Source: Thermodesulfobacteriota bacterium (GTDB lineage Bacteria > Desulfobacterota_D > UBA1144). Taken from it: a stretch of 64,000 nt of DNA. A program made the translations under genes and the position numbers. This document shows positions 33,468 to 44,773 of the stretch, piece by piece. The stretch spans positions 1-64,000 of the forward strand of contig JAURPH010000008.1 in the NCBI GenBank assembly GCA_030835345.1, given 5' to 3'. Within the stretch, counting starts at the first letter, position 1. The number at the start of each line of letters is the position of its first letter. The notes beneath the pieces were generated by a model. It saw nothing but the letters and a program-made list of their open reading frames with translations, was not told the origin of the DNA and searched no databases.

Positions 33468-34844
33468 ATGAATGAGAAAATTTTTAGAGAATATGATATA
33501 AGAGGCATTGCTGAAAATGATTTAAACGACCATTCAGTTATGCAAATTTCTTTAGCTTTTGGAACCTTGGCTTTAAGGAAAGATGTAAAAAAAATAGCGA
33601 TTGGAAGAGATTGTAGGCCTTCATCAACACGCATTTTCGATATATTTAAAAATGGAATTATATCTTTAGGAATTGATGTTATAGATTTGGGAATTATAAC
33701 AACACCAATTCTATATTATTCACTATTTAATTTAGATATTGATGGAGGTGTTATGATAACCGCCAGTCATAACCCCACGGAATATAATGGCTTCAAAGCA
33801 GCTATCGGTACTGAGGTTTTATCATCCAGCCAAATCCAAGCATTAAAAAATATCATATTAGCAAATGATTTTCATCCTAAAGACAAGGATGGCAAATTAA
33901 CTAAAAATAATATAATTGATAGATACACTGAAGATTTAATAAAGAATATTAATATAAGAAAAAACATTAAAGTAGGTGTGGATTGTGCAAATACACCCGT
34001 TGGATTGTTTGCAAGAAAAGTTTTTGAATCTGCTGGTTGTGAAACCTTTCCGCTCTTTGAAAACCCCGATGGTACTTTTCCTAATCATCACCCAGATCCA
34101 TCAGTAGAAGAGAATTTATCTTCTTTAAAGAATTTAGTTATATCTAAAAAATTGGATTTAGGAGTTTCTTTTGATGGGGATGCAGACAGAATCGGTATTA
34201 TTGATGACAAAGGGAATTTGGTTTACTCAGACATTGTTTTAGCAATACTTGCAAAGTCTATTTTACTAGATTTACCTAACTCAAAAATAATTGGAGAAGT
34301 TAAATGTTCAAAAGTTTTATTTGATGAAATTAGAAAAAATGGTGGGATACCTTTAATGTGGAAGACAGGCCATTCAAACATTAAAAGAAAAATAAAAGAA
34401 GAAAAAGCTCCTTTGGCCGGAGAGCTGAGCGGACATATCTTTTTTTCCGATAAACATTATGGTTATGATGATGCAATTTATGCTGCATTAAGATTTGTAG
34501 AAATTTTATCTAATTATGATAATAAATTATCTATTATTTTGCATGATATCCCTAAAATGTTCTCAACACCTGAAATTAGGTTGGATTTCCCAGAAGATAG
34601 AAAGTTTCAGATTGTTGATGATTTGGCAGATGAACTTAAAAAATTAAAATCTGAGTACTCTTTAATAAATATTGATGGAATTAGGATTGAAAATTTAAAT
34701 AGTTGGGGGTTAGTTAGAGCTTCAAATACACAGCCAGCTCTTAGCATAAGATTTGAGAGTAATTCAGAAGAATCTTTAGAAAAAATTAAAAATGAAGTTT
34801 TAAATTTATTGGAAAAGGTATCAGGTATAAAATGCAAATTTTAG
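33468..34844 (+). CDS. Phosphomannomutase/phosphoglucomutase (AlgC/ManB type)
   Basis: A 458-residue alpha-D-phosphohexomutase. The phosphoserine loop is MITASHNPTEYNGFK, the metal loop FDGDADRIGII, the sugar-binding loop GELSGHIFF, and the phosphate-binding region RASNTQPALSIRFES; the N terminus IFREYDIRGIAEN is typical of AlgC-like proteins. It interconverts hexose-6-phosphates and hexose-1-phosphates for LPS or nucleotide-sugar synthesis. Its upstream region is shared with the divergent trpE promoter, and its 3' end overlaps the next gene by 13 nt. Confidence 0.92.
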   Translation: MNEKIFREYDIRGIAENDLNDHSVMQISLAFGTLALRKDVKKIAIGRDCRPSSTRIFDIFKNGIISLGIDVIDLGIITTPILYYSLFNLDIDGGVMITASHNPTEYNGFKAAIGTEVLSSSQIQALKNIILANDFHPKDKDGKLTKNNIIDRYTEDLIKNINIRKNIKVGVDCANTPVGLFARKVFESAGCETFPLFENPDGTFPNHHPDPSVEENLSSLKNLVISKKLDLGVSFDGDADRIGIIDDKGNLVYSDIVLAILAKSILLDLPNSKIIGEVKCSKVLFDEIRKNGGIPLMWKTGHSNIKRKIKEEKAPLAGELSGHIFFSDKHYGYDDAIYAALRFVEILSNYDNKLSIILHDIPKMFSTPEIRLDFPEDRKFQIVDDLADELKKLKSEYSLINIDGIRIENLNSWGLVRASNTQPALSIRFESNSEESLEKIKNEVLNLLEKVSGIKCKF

Positions 34845-35824
34845 ATTGGGAAAACAAAACAGGTGTTCATTGTGGTTCTGTAGCCATACAAAATGTTATA
34901 AATTATTATGGTGTTGATTATCCTGAAGAGATGTGTTTTGGCTTAGGAGCAGGGTTAGGTTTTTTTTATAATAAATTATCTAAATCTTTCCCTTCAGAGG
35001 TCATTCATCTTCGTGCTCCAGATATGGAGCCTAATTTTTTCTCCAAAAATAATAAATATTATAAATGGCTAAACGAGTCATCAGCTAAAGAAGCAGAGAG
35101 AAAACTCATACAATGTTTGGATAATTTGCAACCAGTATTTCTCCAAACAGATTTGTTTTATTTAAAATATTATAATTCTAAAATACATTTTCCTGGACAT
35201 GTTGTAGTGTGTGTGGGATACGATGATGTTAAGAAAAATTTTATTTTATCTGATACTAATTTTAAGGATTTAAAAGAAGTTTCATACAAAGACTTGGATT
35301 TATCAAGATCTTCTCAGGCTGAGCCTTATCCTCTGAAATATAATTGGTTCACTATTGATTCATTTGTTCCTTTTAAAAATATTAATCATTTAATTCAGGA
35401 AGCAATAAAATTGAATTCTAAGAATTTCTTAAATGGCCAGAACAGTTTAAGAGGGACTAGTTCAGTATTTTCAATTTTAGATTGGGTTAAAAATTTAGAA
35501 AATTGGAATAGTTTAAAAGATGCATCTAACGCTTATAGATTTGCTTACCAAATAATAGCTAGACGAGGATCTAAGGGTGGTGGCTTTAGGTGTATATATT
35601 CTGATTTTTTAAAGATTGCAGAGAAGAAGTCTTTTAAAATTAAAAATTTGGGCTTGTATAATCTAATGCTTTCTTTAGCGACCGAGTGGGAAATACTAGC
35701 TTATCTTTTAAAAGAACTATCTGTGAAGCACGAGTATAAAATTGGGAAAAAAGTTATTGATTTAGTGCATGATTTATACTCTGAAGAACTTAAATATCAC
35801 CTTTTGGTTAATGATCAATTGTAA
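34832..35824 (+). CDS. BtrH N-terminal domain / DUF4872 family protein
   Basis: A 330-residue protein that resembles BtrH-like proteins. The N-terminal block GVHCGSVAIQNVINYYG, then EEMCFGLGAGLGFFY matches the BtrH-N pattern with a probable Cys nucleophile (Cys13) and a later His in FPGHVVVCVGYDD. The C-terminal half is helical and fits DUF4872. BtrH moves an acyl group from carrier protein to butirosin precursor; related proteins occur in many small clusters without known function. Here it is translationally linked to the phosphohexomutase (13-nt overlap), with no carrier protein or peptide synthetase nearby. Confidence 0.72.
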   Translation: MQILDWENKTGVHCGSVAIQNVINYYGVDYPEEMCFGLGAGLGFFYNKLSKSFPSEVIHLRAPDMEPNFFSKNNKYYKWLNESSAKEAERKLIQCLDNLQPVFLQTDLFYLKYYNSKIHFPGHVVVCVGYDDVKKNFILSDTNFKDLKEVSYKDLDLSRSSQAEPYPLKYNWFTIDSFVPFKNINHLIQEAIKLNSKNFLNGQNSLRGTSSVFSILDWVKNLENWNSLKDASNAYRFAYQIIARRGSKGGGFRCIYSDFLKIAEKKSFKIKNLGLYNLMLSLATEWEILAYLLKELSVKHEYKIGKKVIDLVHDLYSEELKYHLLVNDQL

Positions 35825-35831
35825 ATAGGAT

Positions 35832-35862
35832 AAAAAAAAAGGGGCTATATGCCCCTTTTTTA
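35832..35862. terminator. Bidirectional terminator between the BtrH-like gene and groEL
   Basis: AAAAAGGGGC / GCCCCTTTTT with a TATAT loop is symmetric: it has a T tract on each strand and lies between two convergent genes, serving both. Confidence 0.88.
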
Positions 35863-35880
35863 ATAAAGATTTTTATGATT

Positions 35881-37849
<1,969 letters not shown>

Positions 37850-37895
37850 AAAAACCCTCCAATAATTCCATTTTTATTAAAATTTTAATATTTAG

Positions 37896-37923
37896 AAGAT
37901 AAACACGATACCTACTTTGTCAA
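37896..37923 (-). promoter_or_regulatory. Predicted vegetative promoter of groES-groEL
   Basis: On the minus strand TTGACA (37918-37923), a 16-nt spacer and TATCTT (37896-37901), giving a leader of about 40 nt. I find no CIRCE element (TTAGCACTC/GAGTGCTAA) and no clear sigma-32 pattern in the interval. Confidence 0.6.
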
Positions 37924-37949
37924 GAAAATAGTATAAACTAAAGGTTTAG

Positions 37950-40031
37950 ATGGATAATTCAAACATTTTTACATTAATTTCGAAAGATAAATTGAATAAA
38001 AATCAAATAGATGCTATTTCTCATAGTTCTGGGCCAGCATTAGTTTTAGCAGGAGCAGGATCTGGTAAGACAAGAGTCTTAACTCTAAAGATTACTTCAT
38101 TAATTAAAGATAAGCTTTGTGGGTCAAATCAAATCCTAGGTCTTACATTTACAAATAAAGCAGCTAACGAAATGAAGGCTAGGATAGAAAGAATTCTAGG
38201 TTCAAAATTAGATTTTCCATGGGTTGGAACTTTTCACTCTATTTCATATAAAATTCTGCGAATCAACAGTGTGATGTTGGGAAGTACATTTAATAGTAGT
38301 TTCTCTATATATGATCCATCAGATCAATTAAAATTATTAAAAAAAATTATCAAAGATTTAGGTCTTGATAATAATAAATATGATCCATCAAGAATGAGAG
38401 GAAAGATTGACTCCTTAAAAAACACTTATTTGTACGACGAATGGGAGTTTGAAGATGAAAAAGAACTAGAAATTGCTAAAAAATATCAATCAACCCTTGA
38501 ACAATCAAATTCGATGGACTTTGGGGATCTTATTTTAAAGTTTTATGAATTGATGACAAAAAATGAATCTTTTAAAATAAAAATGCAAAATTTATTTAAA
38601 TATGTATTTGTTGATGAATATCAAGATACTAATGTAATCCAATTTAAACTTATCAATCTTTTAGCTAGCCCAGAAAAGAATTTATTTGCTGTTGGTGATG
38701 AAGATCAATCCATATATGGATGGCGAGGTGCAAATATAGATAATATCTTGAATTTTAAAAAATACTTTCCAGAAACTAAAATATACAAATTAGAGCAAAA
38801 TTATAGATCTACACCGCAAATTTTAAATGTTTCAAACTCATTGATTATGAACAATTCTGAACGATTAGAAAAAAAAATGTGGACAAACAATTTAGCTGGA
38901 TCAATGGTTGACCTTCAAGAATATCCAGACGATCGTGAAGAGGCTAGATCGATTGCTCATAAAATTTATATTAATAAAAAAAAATATAAATACAAAGATG
39001 TAGCAGTTTTTTATCGAACCAATGCTCAAAGTCGTGTTCTTGAAGAAGAATTTAGAAAGTTGGGGGTTCAATATAGGATTTTTGGAAGTATAAGTTTTTA
39101 TGAGAGATCTGAAGTTAAGGATTGCCTTTCTTATTTAAAGTTTATTTCAAATCCTAATGATGAGATAGCTTTTGATCGAATAATAAATATTCCCTCTAGG
39201 GGCATAGGGAAAAAGACATTGGAAAAAATTAAAGCTATTTTCCAAAATTCTGAAGAAAATTTTTTACAGACACTGGAGACATGTTTAAATTCTAATTTTT
39301 TTACAAAGAAAACATTTGTAAGTATTAGCAAATTAGTTGAAGAGATTCGCTCTTTTAAACTAAATCTGGTGACTAATAATTCTATTTCTGAAAGTTTTGA
39401 ATTGTTTTTGAAAAATATCAGTTACTTCGATTTTTTAAATGATGAAGATCGTCTTGGTAATGTCTCTGAGCTATTAAATTTTATATCCGAGTATGAACAA
39501 GGTATAGATAAACCAGATATAAATGAATTTTTAAATTCAATTATGCTTTCTTCCTCGATTGATCAAATGAATTCAGATTCATCATATGTAACATTAATGA
39601 CAGTGCACTTAGCAAAGGGTTTAGAGTTTCCATCAGTCTATGTTGTAGGTCTGGAGGAAGGACTTTTCCCTCATTCAAGGGCTATGTATTCAGTTGGGGA
39701 GCTAGAAGAAGAAAGGAGGCTATGTTATGTTGCAATGACAAGAGCTATTGATTATCTCCATTTGTCTTATTGTAGACTAAGAAGACAATTCGGTTCAATA
39801 ATCTACTCTAATTCCTCGCAATTTTTAGATGAAATTTCTTCATGTGAGGAAGTTAATATTCTAAAAGATGATCAAAAAGATTTGGATGAATCTAATAGAG
39901 TGTTCCATTATAAGTTTGGGCAAGGTTATTTAGTAGATTCTAATGTTGACGAGTATGATGAAGTTGTCATGGTGGAATTTGATAGTGGATACAGAAAGAA
40001 AGTTTTTATTGCCGATCTAGAGGAAGTTTAA
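37950..40031 (+). CDS. pcrA: UvrD/PcrA-type DNA helicase
   Basis: A 693-residue superfamily 1A helicase. Motif I AGAGSGKTRVL, motif Ia TFTNKAANEMKAR, motif II DEYQDTN, motif III GDEDQSIYGWRGA, motif IV QNYRSTPQIL, motif V LMTVHLAKGLEFPSVYV and motif VI YVAMTRA are complete. The C-terminal Tudor-like tail FGQGYLVDS..VEFDSGYRKKV is typical of PcrA/UvrD. It unwinds DNA 3' to 5' in repair and replication restart. UvrD, PcrA and Rep are hard to separate on sequence alone. The start is close behind a TAGTATAAAC element, so the leader may be short. Confidence 0.93.
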   Translation: MDNSNIFTLISKDKLNKNQIDAISHSSGPALVLAGAGSGKTRVLTLKITSLIKDKLCGSNQILGLTFTNKAANEMKARIERILGSKLDFPWVGTFHSISYKILRINSVMLGSTFNSSFSIYDPSDQLKLLKKIIKDLGLDNNKYDPSRMRGKIDSLKNTYLYDEWEFEDEKELEIAKKYQSTLEQSNSMDFGDLILKFYELMTKNESFKIKMQNLFKYVFVDEYQDTNVIQFKLINLLASPEKNLFAVGDEDQSIYGWRGANIDNILNFKKYFPETKIYKLEQNYRSTPQILNVSNSLIMNNSERLEKKMWTNNLAGSMVDLQEYPDDREEARSIAHKIYINKKKYKYKDVAVFYRTNAQSRVLEEEFRKLGVQYRIFGSISFYERSEVKDCLSYLKFISNPNDEIAFDRIINIPSRGIGKKTLEKIKAIFQNSEENFLQTLETCLNSNFFTKKTFVSISKLVEEIRSFKLNLVTNNSISESFELFLKNISYFDFLNDEDRLGNVSELLNFISEYEQGIDKPDINEFLNSIMLSSSIDQMNSDSSYVTLMTVHLAKGLEFPSVYVVGLEEGLFPHSRAMYSVGELEEERRLCYVAMTRAIDYLHLSYCRLRRQFGSIIYSNSSQFLDEISSCEEVNILKDDQKDLDESNRVFHYKFGQGYLVDSNVDEYDEVVMVEFDSGYRKKVFIADLEEV

Positions 40032-40033
40032 TT

Positions 40034-40363
40034 ATGGCCCAAAAGAAAAATAGAGATGGGAAAATAATGAGAAAGCATTCTAGGATAAAGCATTTAGATA
40101 ATTTTTTGAAAAGATATATTGAGCCCTTGGATGATGTTACTTTAATCACTCCTGGTGTAATTAAAGTTGGTAAAGGTACTGGAGAGAACTTAAAAATAAG
40201 TTGGGGGCGAGAGCTGATTCAAGGTTCCGGGAAGATTGTGGTTGGATGTAAGCTTAATGCAACATCTGGAAATTCGAACCAAGAAGTATTTGTCTCAACA
40301 AGTAAACCACAAAAAGTAAAGGAACTTCTAATTAGCATTGATCATCTTAAGAAAAACAATTAA
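40034..40363 (+). CDS. Small basic protein, DUF2103-like
   Basis: A 109-residue protein 2 nt after the helicase gene. The pattern MRKHSRIKHLDNFLKRY, TLITPGVIKVGKGTG, GCKLNATSGNSNQEVFVST reminds me of DUF2103 (His-Ser near the start, PGxI, G-K-L-x-A, QEVFV), a family of unknown function. The similarity is from memory and not strong. Its 3' end overlaps the convergent dnaE by 17 nt. A role linked to the helicase is only suggested by position. Confidence 0.6.
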   Translation: MAQKKNRDGKIMRKHSRIKHLDNFLKRYIEPLDDVTLITPGVIKVGKGTGENLKISWGRELIQGSGKIVVGCKLNATSGNSNQEVFVSTSKPQKVKELLISIDHLKKNN

Positions 40364-43300
40364 TTCCTTTAATTTCTTTTTTTAATTCGTCACAATTATT
40401 TATTTTAAAATCCTCAATTGAGATTTTTGCTTTTAAACCATTGTTTTTAAAAATTATTTCAATCGTAGATTCACCAGGATATTTTTCAAGGATAGACTTT
40501 AATTTAGAGGATTCTTCAATTGTAATATCATTTTTCAAATAAACTCTTAACGGCAATGATAAATTCTTAATTTCTTTTATTGAATCATTCCCGTTAAAAC
40601 TATTAACAATTAATTTAAAGCTATCATCATTATTTTCTATAGTACCAGTTATCAGAAGTGGTGTGCCCAATTTTAATTTTCCCTCATGTTTTTCAATTTC
40701 ATCATTAAATATTAATCCTTCTATGATTCCTGATGTATCTTCAAAGTTAACAATTGCATATTTTTTTGCATTCCTTTTGGAACTTTTAATATCTAATGAT
40801 GTAATAAAAGAAGCAATAGTTACAACCGCTTTGTCTTTTAAGTCTTTAAGTGTACTAATTTTTTTAAAAGCTAGATTTTCAATTTTGTCTTTGACGGCAT
40901 CCAAAGGATTGACACTTACTGAATATCCCAGAGTTTCGATTTCATATTTACTTAAATCAAAAATTGACCATTCTTTTCTTAAATTAATTTCAGGTATCTG
41001 ATACATTTCTTCATTGCTAAATAATGTTTCTTGATTATCATTTTGTTTTTTATTATTTACCCCAACATTTGATTGAAGTACCTCTATATTTTCAAATAGA
41101 GTCGCCCTATTAAAGCCAAAAGAATCAAGTGCACCGGACTTAATAAGACTTTCGAGAGTTTTTTTATTCATTTTCCTTGAGTCCATTAAACCTAAAAACT
41201 CAAATATATTATCAAATTTATTTTTTTCTTGTCTTAGCTCTTCTATATTTTTAACAATATTGCTGCCTAAATTTTTAATTCCATTTAACCCAAAACTTAT
41301 TGAATTCTCAAGAGGTGTAAAACCTGATCCACTATCATTAATATTTGGAGGTAGTATCTTTATATTCATCTCTTTACATTCTCTTATATCGGATACAATT
41401 TTTTCAGAATTATTTATCTCAGTAGTCATGAGTGAAGCCATAAATTCACATGGGTAATATGCTTTAAGGTAAGCAGTTTGAAATGTTATATAGGCATAGG
41501 CTGTACTATGACTTTTGTTAAATGAATATTCCGCAAAATTTTCCATAGTATCAAATATTTCTTTAGCTAAATTTTCATTAATTTTATTCGATTCAGCACC
41601 TTTCAAAAATTTTTCCTTTTGTGCCAACATTTCAGATGCCTTTTTCTTACCCATAGCTCTTCTTAGCAAATCAGCATCACCTAAAGTAAAACTTGCAAGA
41701 ACCGATGCTGTTTTCATTATTTGTTCTTGATATACAAATAATCCATGAGTTTCTTTTAAAATATCTTCGAGCTCAGGTGTTGGGTATTTTGTTTTAGTTT
41801 TTCCATTTTTTCTTAAAATATATTCATCTACCATTCCGCTATCTAATGGTCCAGGTCTGTAAAGTGCAAGGAGTGCTACTATATCATCAAACTTATCTGC
41901 TTTTAAATTTTTAAGTACATCTTTCATACCACTAGATTCAATTTGAAAAATTCCTCTGGTAAGCCCTTTTGCTAGTAAGTTGTAAATTTTAGAATCGTTT
42001 AAATCGGCTTTGTTTATTTCTTCATCAATTAGCGGATTTTTAATTCTAATAAATTCTTTAGCTTTTTTTATAACAGTTAAAGTTTTTAAACCTAAGAAAT
42101 CAAATTTCACAAAACCCAATTCTTCCACAGCATTCATGTCGTATTGAGTTACAGTTTCATCTTTTGATCCTCTGTACAGAGGAATCATTTTATCTAGAGG
42201 TTCATCCGAAATCACTACTCCTGCCGCATGGGTTGATGAATGTCTTACAGAGTTCTCGAGTTTCACACTCAAGTTATAAAGTTCAGTAAATGCTGAGTCT
42301 TTCTCAACTAATTCTCTAAATTCTTTTACTTTTTTATAACATTCCTCAAGACTGTAAACTTTCCCTCTAAAGGATGGAATCATATTTGTTAACTTATTTA
42401 CATCAGCAAATGTAAAGCCTAATACTCTACCAACATCTTTTACTACTGCCTTTGAAGACATGGTTCCAAATGTACCAATTTGGGCGACTTTATCCTTCCC
42501 GTATTTTGCTGTGACATATTTGATGACTTCATCGCGGCCTTCACCACAAAAGTCAATATCTATATCTGGCATGCTAATTCTTTCAGGATTTAGAAAACGC
42601 TCAAAAATTAGTCCATGCTTTATTGGATCCACTTCAGTAATATCTAGAAGGAATGCTACAAGACTTCCCGCTGCACTTCCTCTTCCTGGACCAACTGGGA
42701 TTCTATTATCTTTGGCATAATTAATAAAGTCAGAGACAACAAGAAAATATCCTTCAAAACCCATCTTTTCAATTATATTGATTTCATGATTAATTCTTTC
42801 TTTATATAAAGGCTTATCCTTTTTGCTTATAAAGCCATTGTGAATTTTTTCCTCTAAAGATTTATCACTGATTTCTCTAATTCCATCATAATTAATATCT
42901 TCGTCAATTTTTGGTAGCCTATAATCATCAGTTTCAAATTTAATGTCACATCTCTCAGCAATTAAGATACTATTGTCGATTGACTCTTCATCTCCATCCA
43001 GTGCATCCATCATTTCTTGTTTAGATTTTAAATAGAACTCATTTCCATTAAATCTAAATCTTTTTTCTTCTTTTACTAAGGCATTTGTTTGAATGCATAG
43101 CAAAGTGTCATGTGAATGAAAATCATTCTTAGTTAAATAATGACAATCATTTGTAGCGACAACTTTAATATCTAATTTTTCAGCAATTTCTTTTAAAACT
43201 TTATTAACTCTTATCTGTTCTTTAAGACAAGTTCCCTGTATTTCAATAAAATATCTATCTCCAAGGACATTCTTAAACTCAGAAGCAACTTTTAATGCCT

Positions 43301-43757
43301 CATCTTTTTTACCTTTTAATATGTTGTGAGAAACTTCACCATTCAAACACCCACTTAAAACTATCAGGCCATCAGATTTTTCAAAGAGTAATTTTTTATC
43401 TATTCTTGGTTTTCTATAAAATCCTTGTAAATGGCCAAAAGATACCAATGAGCATAGGTTCTCATATCCTTCTAGATTCATTGCTAATACGGTTAAATGA
43501 TGTGTTTTATTATTCTCGTTTGTTTTATTTGTATGGTCTTTTGCTATATATACTTCACACCCAATTATAGGCTTTACATCACTTTCTTTAGCTTTTTTAT
43601 AAAATTCATATGCACCGAAAAGATTACCGTGATCAGTTAGAGCAACTGATGGCATTCCTTGTCTTTTAACTTCTTCAAAAAGTTCATCAAATTTAATTGC
43701 TCCATCTAACAATGAAAACTGAGAATGAAGATGTAAATGAGCAAAATCGTTTTTCAT
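40347..43757 (-). CDS. dnaE: DNA polymerase III alpha subunit
   Basis: A 1136-residue C-family replicative polymerase. The N-terminal PHP domain starts FAHLHLHSQFSLLDGA and has VALTDHGNLFGAYEF. Palm-domain catalytic aspartates lie in PDIDIDFCGEGRDEV near residue 395, after GPGRGSAAGSLVAF. Finger region, helix-hairpin-helix (GIKNLGSNIVKNI) and OB domain follow. Length is typical. A TATAAT lies shortly before the ATG on the minus strand, so the leader is short. Divergent from ftsY. Confidence 0.98.
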   Translation of the reverse strand: MKNDFAHLHLHSQFSLLDGAIKFDELFEEVKRQGMPSVALTDHGNLFGAYEFYKKAKESDVKPIIGCEVYIAKDHTNKTNENNKTHHLTVLAMNLEGYENLCSLVSFGHLQGFYRKPRIDKKLLFEKSDGLIVLSGCLNGEVSHNILKGKKDEALKVASEFKNVLGDRYFIEIQGTCLKEQIRVNKVLKEIAEKLDIKVVATNDCHYLTKNDFHSHDTLLCIQTNALVKEEKRFRFNGNEFYLKSKQEMMDALDGDEESIDNSILIAERCDIKFETDDYRLPKIDEDINYDGIREISDKSLEEKIHNGFISKKDKPLYKERINHEINIIEKMGFEGYFLVVSDFINYAKDNRIPVGPGRGSAAGSLVAFLLDITEVDPIKHGLIFERFLNPERISMPDIDIDFCGEGRDEVIKYVTAKYGKDKVAQIGTFGTMSSKAVVKDVGRVLGFTFADVNKLTNMIPSFRGKVYSLEECYKKVKEFRELVEKDSAFTELYNLSVKLENSVRHSSTHAAGVVISDEPLDKMIPLYRGSKDETVTQYDMNAVEELGFVKFDFLGLKTLTVIKKAKEFIRIKNPLIDEEINKADLNDSKIYNLLAKGLTRGIFQIESSGMKDVLKNLKADKFDDIVALLALYRPGPLDSGMVDEYILRKNGKTKTKYPTPELEDILKETHGLFVYQEQIMKTASVLASFTLGDADLLRRAMGKKKASEMLAQKEKFLKGAESNKINENLAKEIFDTMENFAEYSFNKSHSTAYAYITFQTAYLKAYYPCEFMASLMTTEINNSEKIVSDIRECKEMNIKILPPNINDSGSGFTPLENSISFGLNGIKNLGSNIVKNIEELRQEKNKFDNIFEFLGLMDSRKMNKKTLESLIKSGALDSFGFNRATLFENIEVLQSNVGVNNKKQNDNQETLFSNEEMYQIPEINLRKEWSIFDLSKYEIETLGYSVSVNPLDAVKDKIENLAFKKISTLKDLKDKAVVTIASFITSLDIKSSKRNAKKYAIVNFEDTSGIIEGLIFNDEIEKHEGKLKLGTPLLITGTIENNDDSFKLIVNSFNGNDSIKEIKNLSLPLRVYLKNDITIEESSKLKSILEKYPGESTIEIIFKNNGLKAKISIEDFKINNCDELKKEIKGINCFS

Positions 43758-43837
43758 ATAACATTTTAATTATAAATGAATTGCAAATGTTTAACATCTT
43801 TATTGATAAATTCCAAAAATAGAGACAGAATATTTTT

Positions 43838-44773
43838 ATGTTTGGGAAAATTAAAGGTTTTTTTACATCTATAAAAGATAAACTGTCTGATAGTAGTAGC
43901 AATATAAAAGAAATTGTTTCTTCAGTTTTAAAACAGTCAGTAAAAATCGATGAGAATACAATAGAGCTTATTGAAGAAGCTTTGATAATGTCCGATGTCA
44001 GTGTTCAGACAACCCAGATTTTGATAGAGAATATTAAGAAGAGAGTAAAAAATGAGAAATTTGAGAATGAAGCTACAGAAAATTTTTTTTTAGATTTGAT
44101 TAGTGATGAGGTTGAGAAAATTTTAAAGAGAGATGATTTAGAGTTAAATCTAAATCCCCATAGATTATCCGTAATCTTAATTTCAGGTGTTAATGGAAGT
44201 GGAAAGACTACAACGGTAGGTAAGTTATCGGGTCTTTTAAGAAAAATAAGTGATAAAAGAATCATGTTAGTTGCTGCCGATACGTTTCGAGCAGCTGCAA
44301 TTGATCAATTGAAAGTCTGGTCTGAAAGGTCTAATGTATCCTTTTTCTCGAATGATCAAAAAGACCCTGCATCAGTAGTCTATTCTGCTCTTGATGATGC
44401 TATAAGACAAAATATTGAAATTTTAATTATTGATACTGCTGGCAGATTGGCAAATAATTCTAATTTAATGTCAGAAATTAAAAAAATAGAAGATATAGTA
44501 ATTAAAAAAACCAATTCATTACCACAGGAAACATTACTAGTGCTGGATGGTACATCAGGTCAGAATGCGCTCAGTCAAATAGAAAAATTTAAAGAAGTTA
44601 TAACATTGACAGGTGTCGTTATTACAAAGCTAGATAGTTCATCTAAAGCAGGATTTGCTATATCCGCTTCACGCGATTTTGACCTACCAATTAAATTTAT
44701 AGGAGTTGGTGAGAAGCTTGAGGACCTAGTGCCTTTTGATCCATCAGAATTTAGTAGGGCATTATTTAAATGA
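43838..44773 (+). CDS. ftsY: Signal recognition particle receptor FtsY
   Basis: A 311-residue SRP-GTPase. The N domain begins without a long acidic A domain (FGKIKGFFTSIKDKLSDS). G1 VNGSGKTTTVGKLSGLL, AADTFRAAAIDQL, DTAGRLANNSNLM, and TKLDSSSKAGFA identify FtsY, and DFDLPIKFIGVGE-LEDLVPFDP closes the G domain. It docks ribosome-SRP complexes at the inner membrane. TTGATA, 17 nt and CAGAAT upstream would start transcription right at the ATG. It is coupled by ATGA to ribD. Confidence 0.96.
   Translation: MFGKIKGFFTSIKDKLSDSSSNIKEIVSSVLKQSVKIDENTIELIEEALIMSDVSVQTTQILIENIKKRVKNEKFENEATENFFLDLISDEVEKILKRDDLELNLNPHRLSVILISGVNGSGKTTTVGKLSGLLRKISDKRIMLVAADTFRAAAIDQLKVWSERSNVSFFSNDQKDPASVVYSALDDAIRQNIEILIIDTAGRLANNSNLMSEIKKIEDIVIKKTNSLPQETLLVLDGTSGQNALSQIEKFKEVITLTGVVITKLDSSSKAGFAISASRDFDLPIKFIGVGEKLEDLVPFDPSEFSRALFK

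Noticed and set aside
37850-37949. CIRCE/HrcA or sigma-32 control of groESL
   Set aside because: No TTAGCACTC-N9-GAGTGCTAA and no CCCCAT-type -10 is present; only a vegetative-type promoter could be read.
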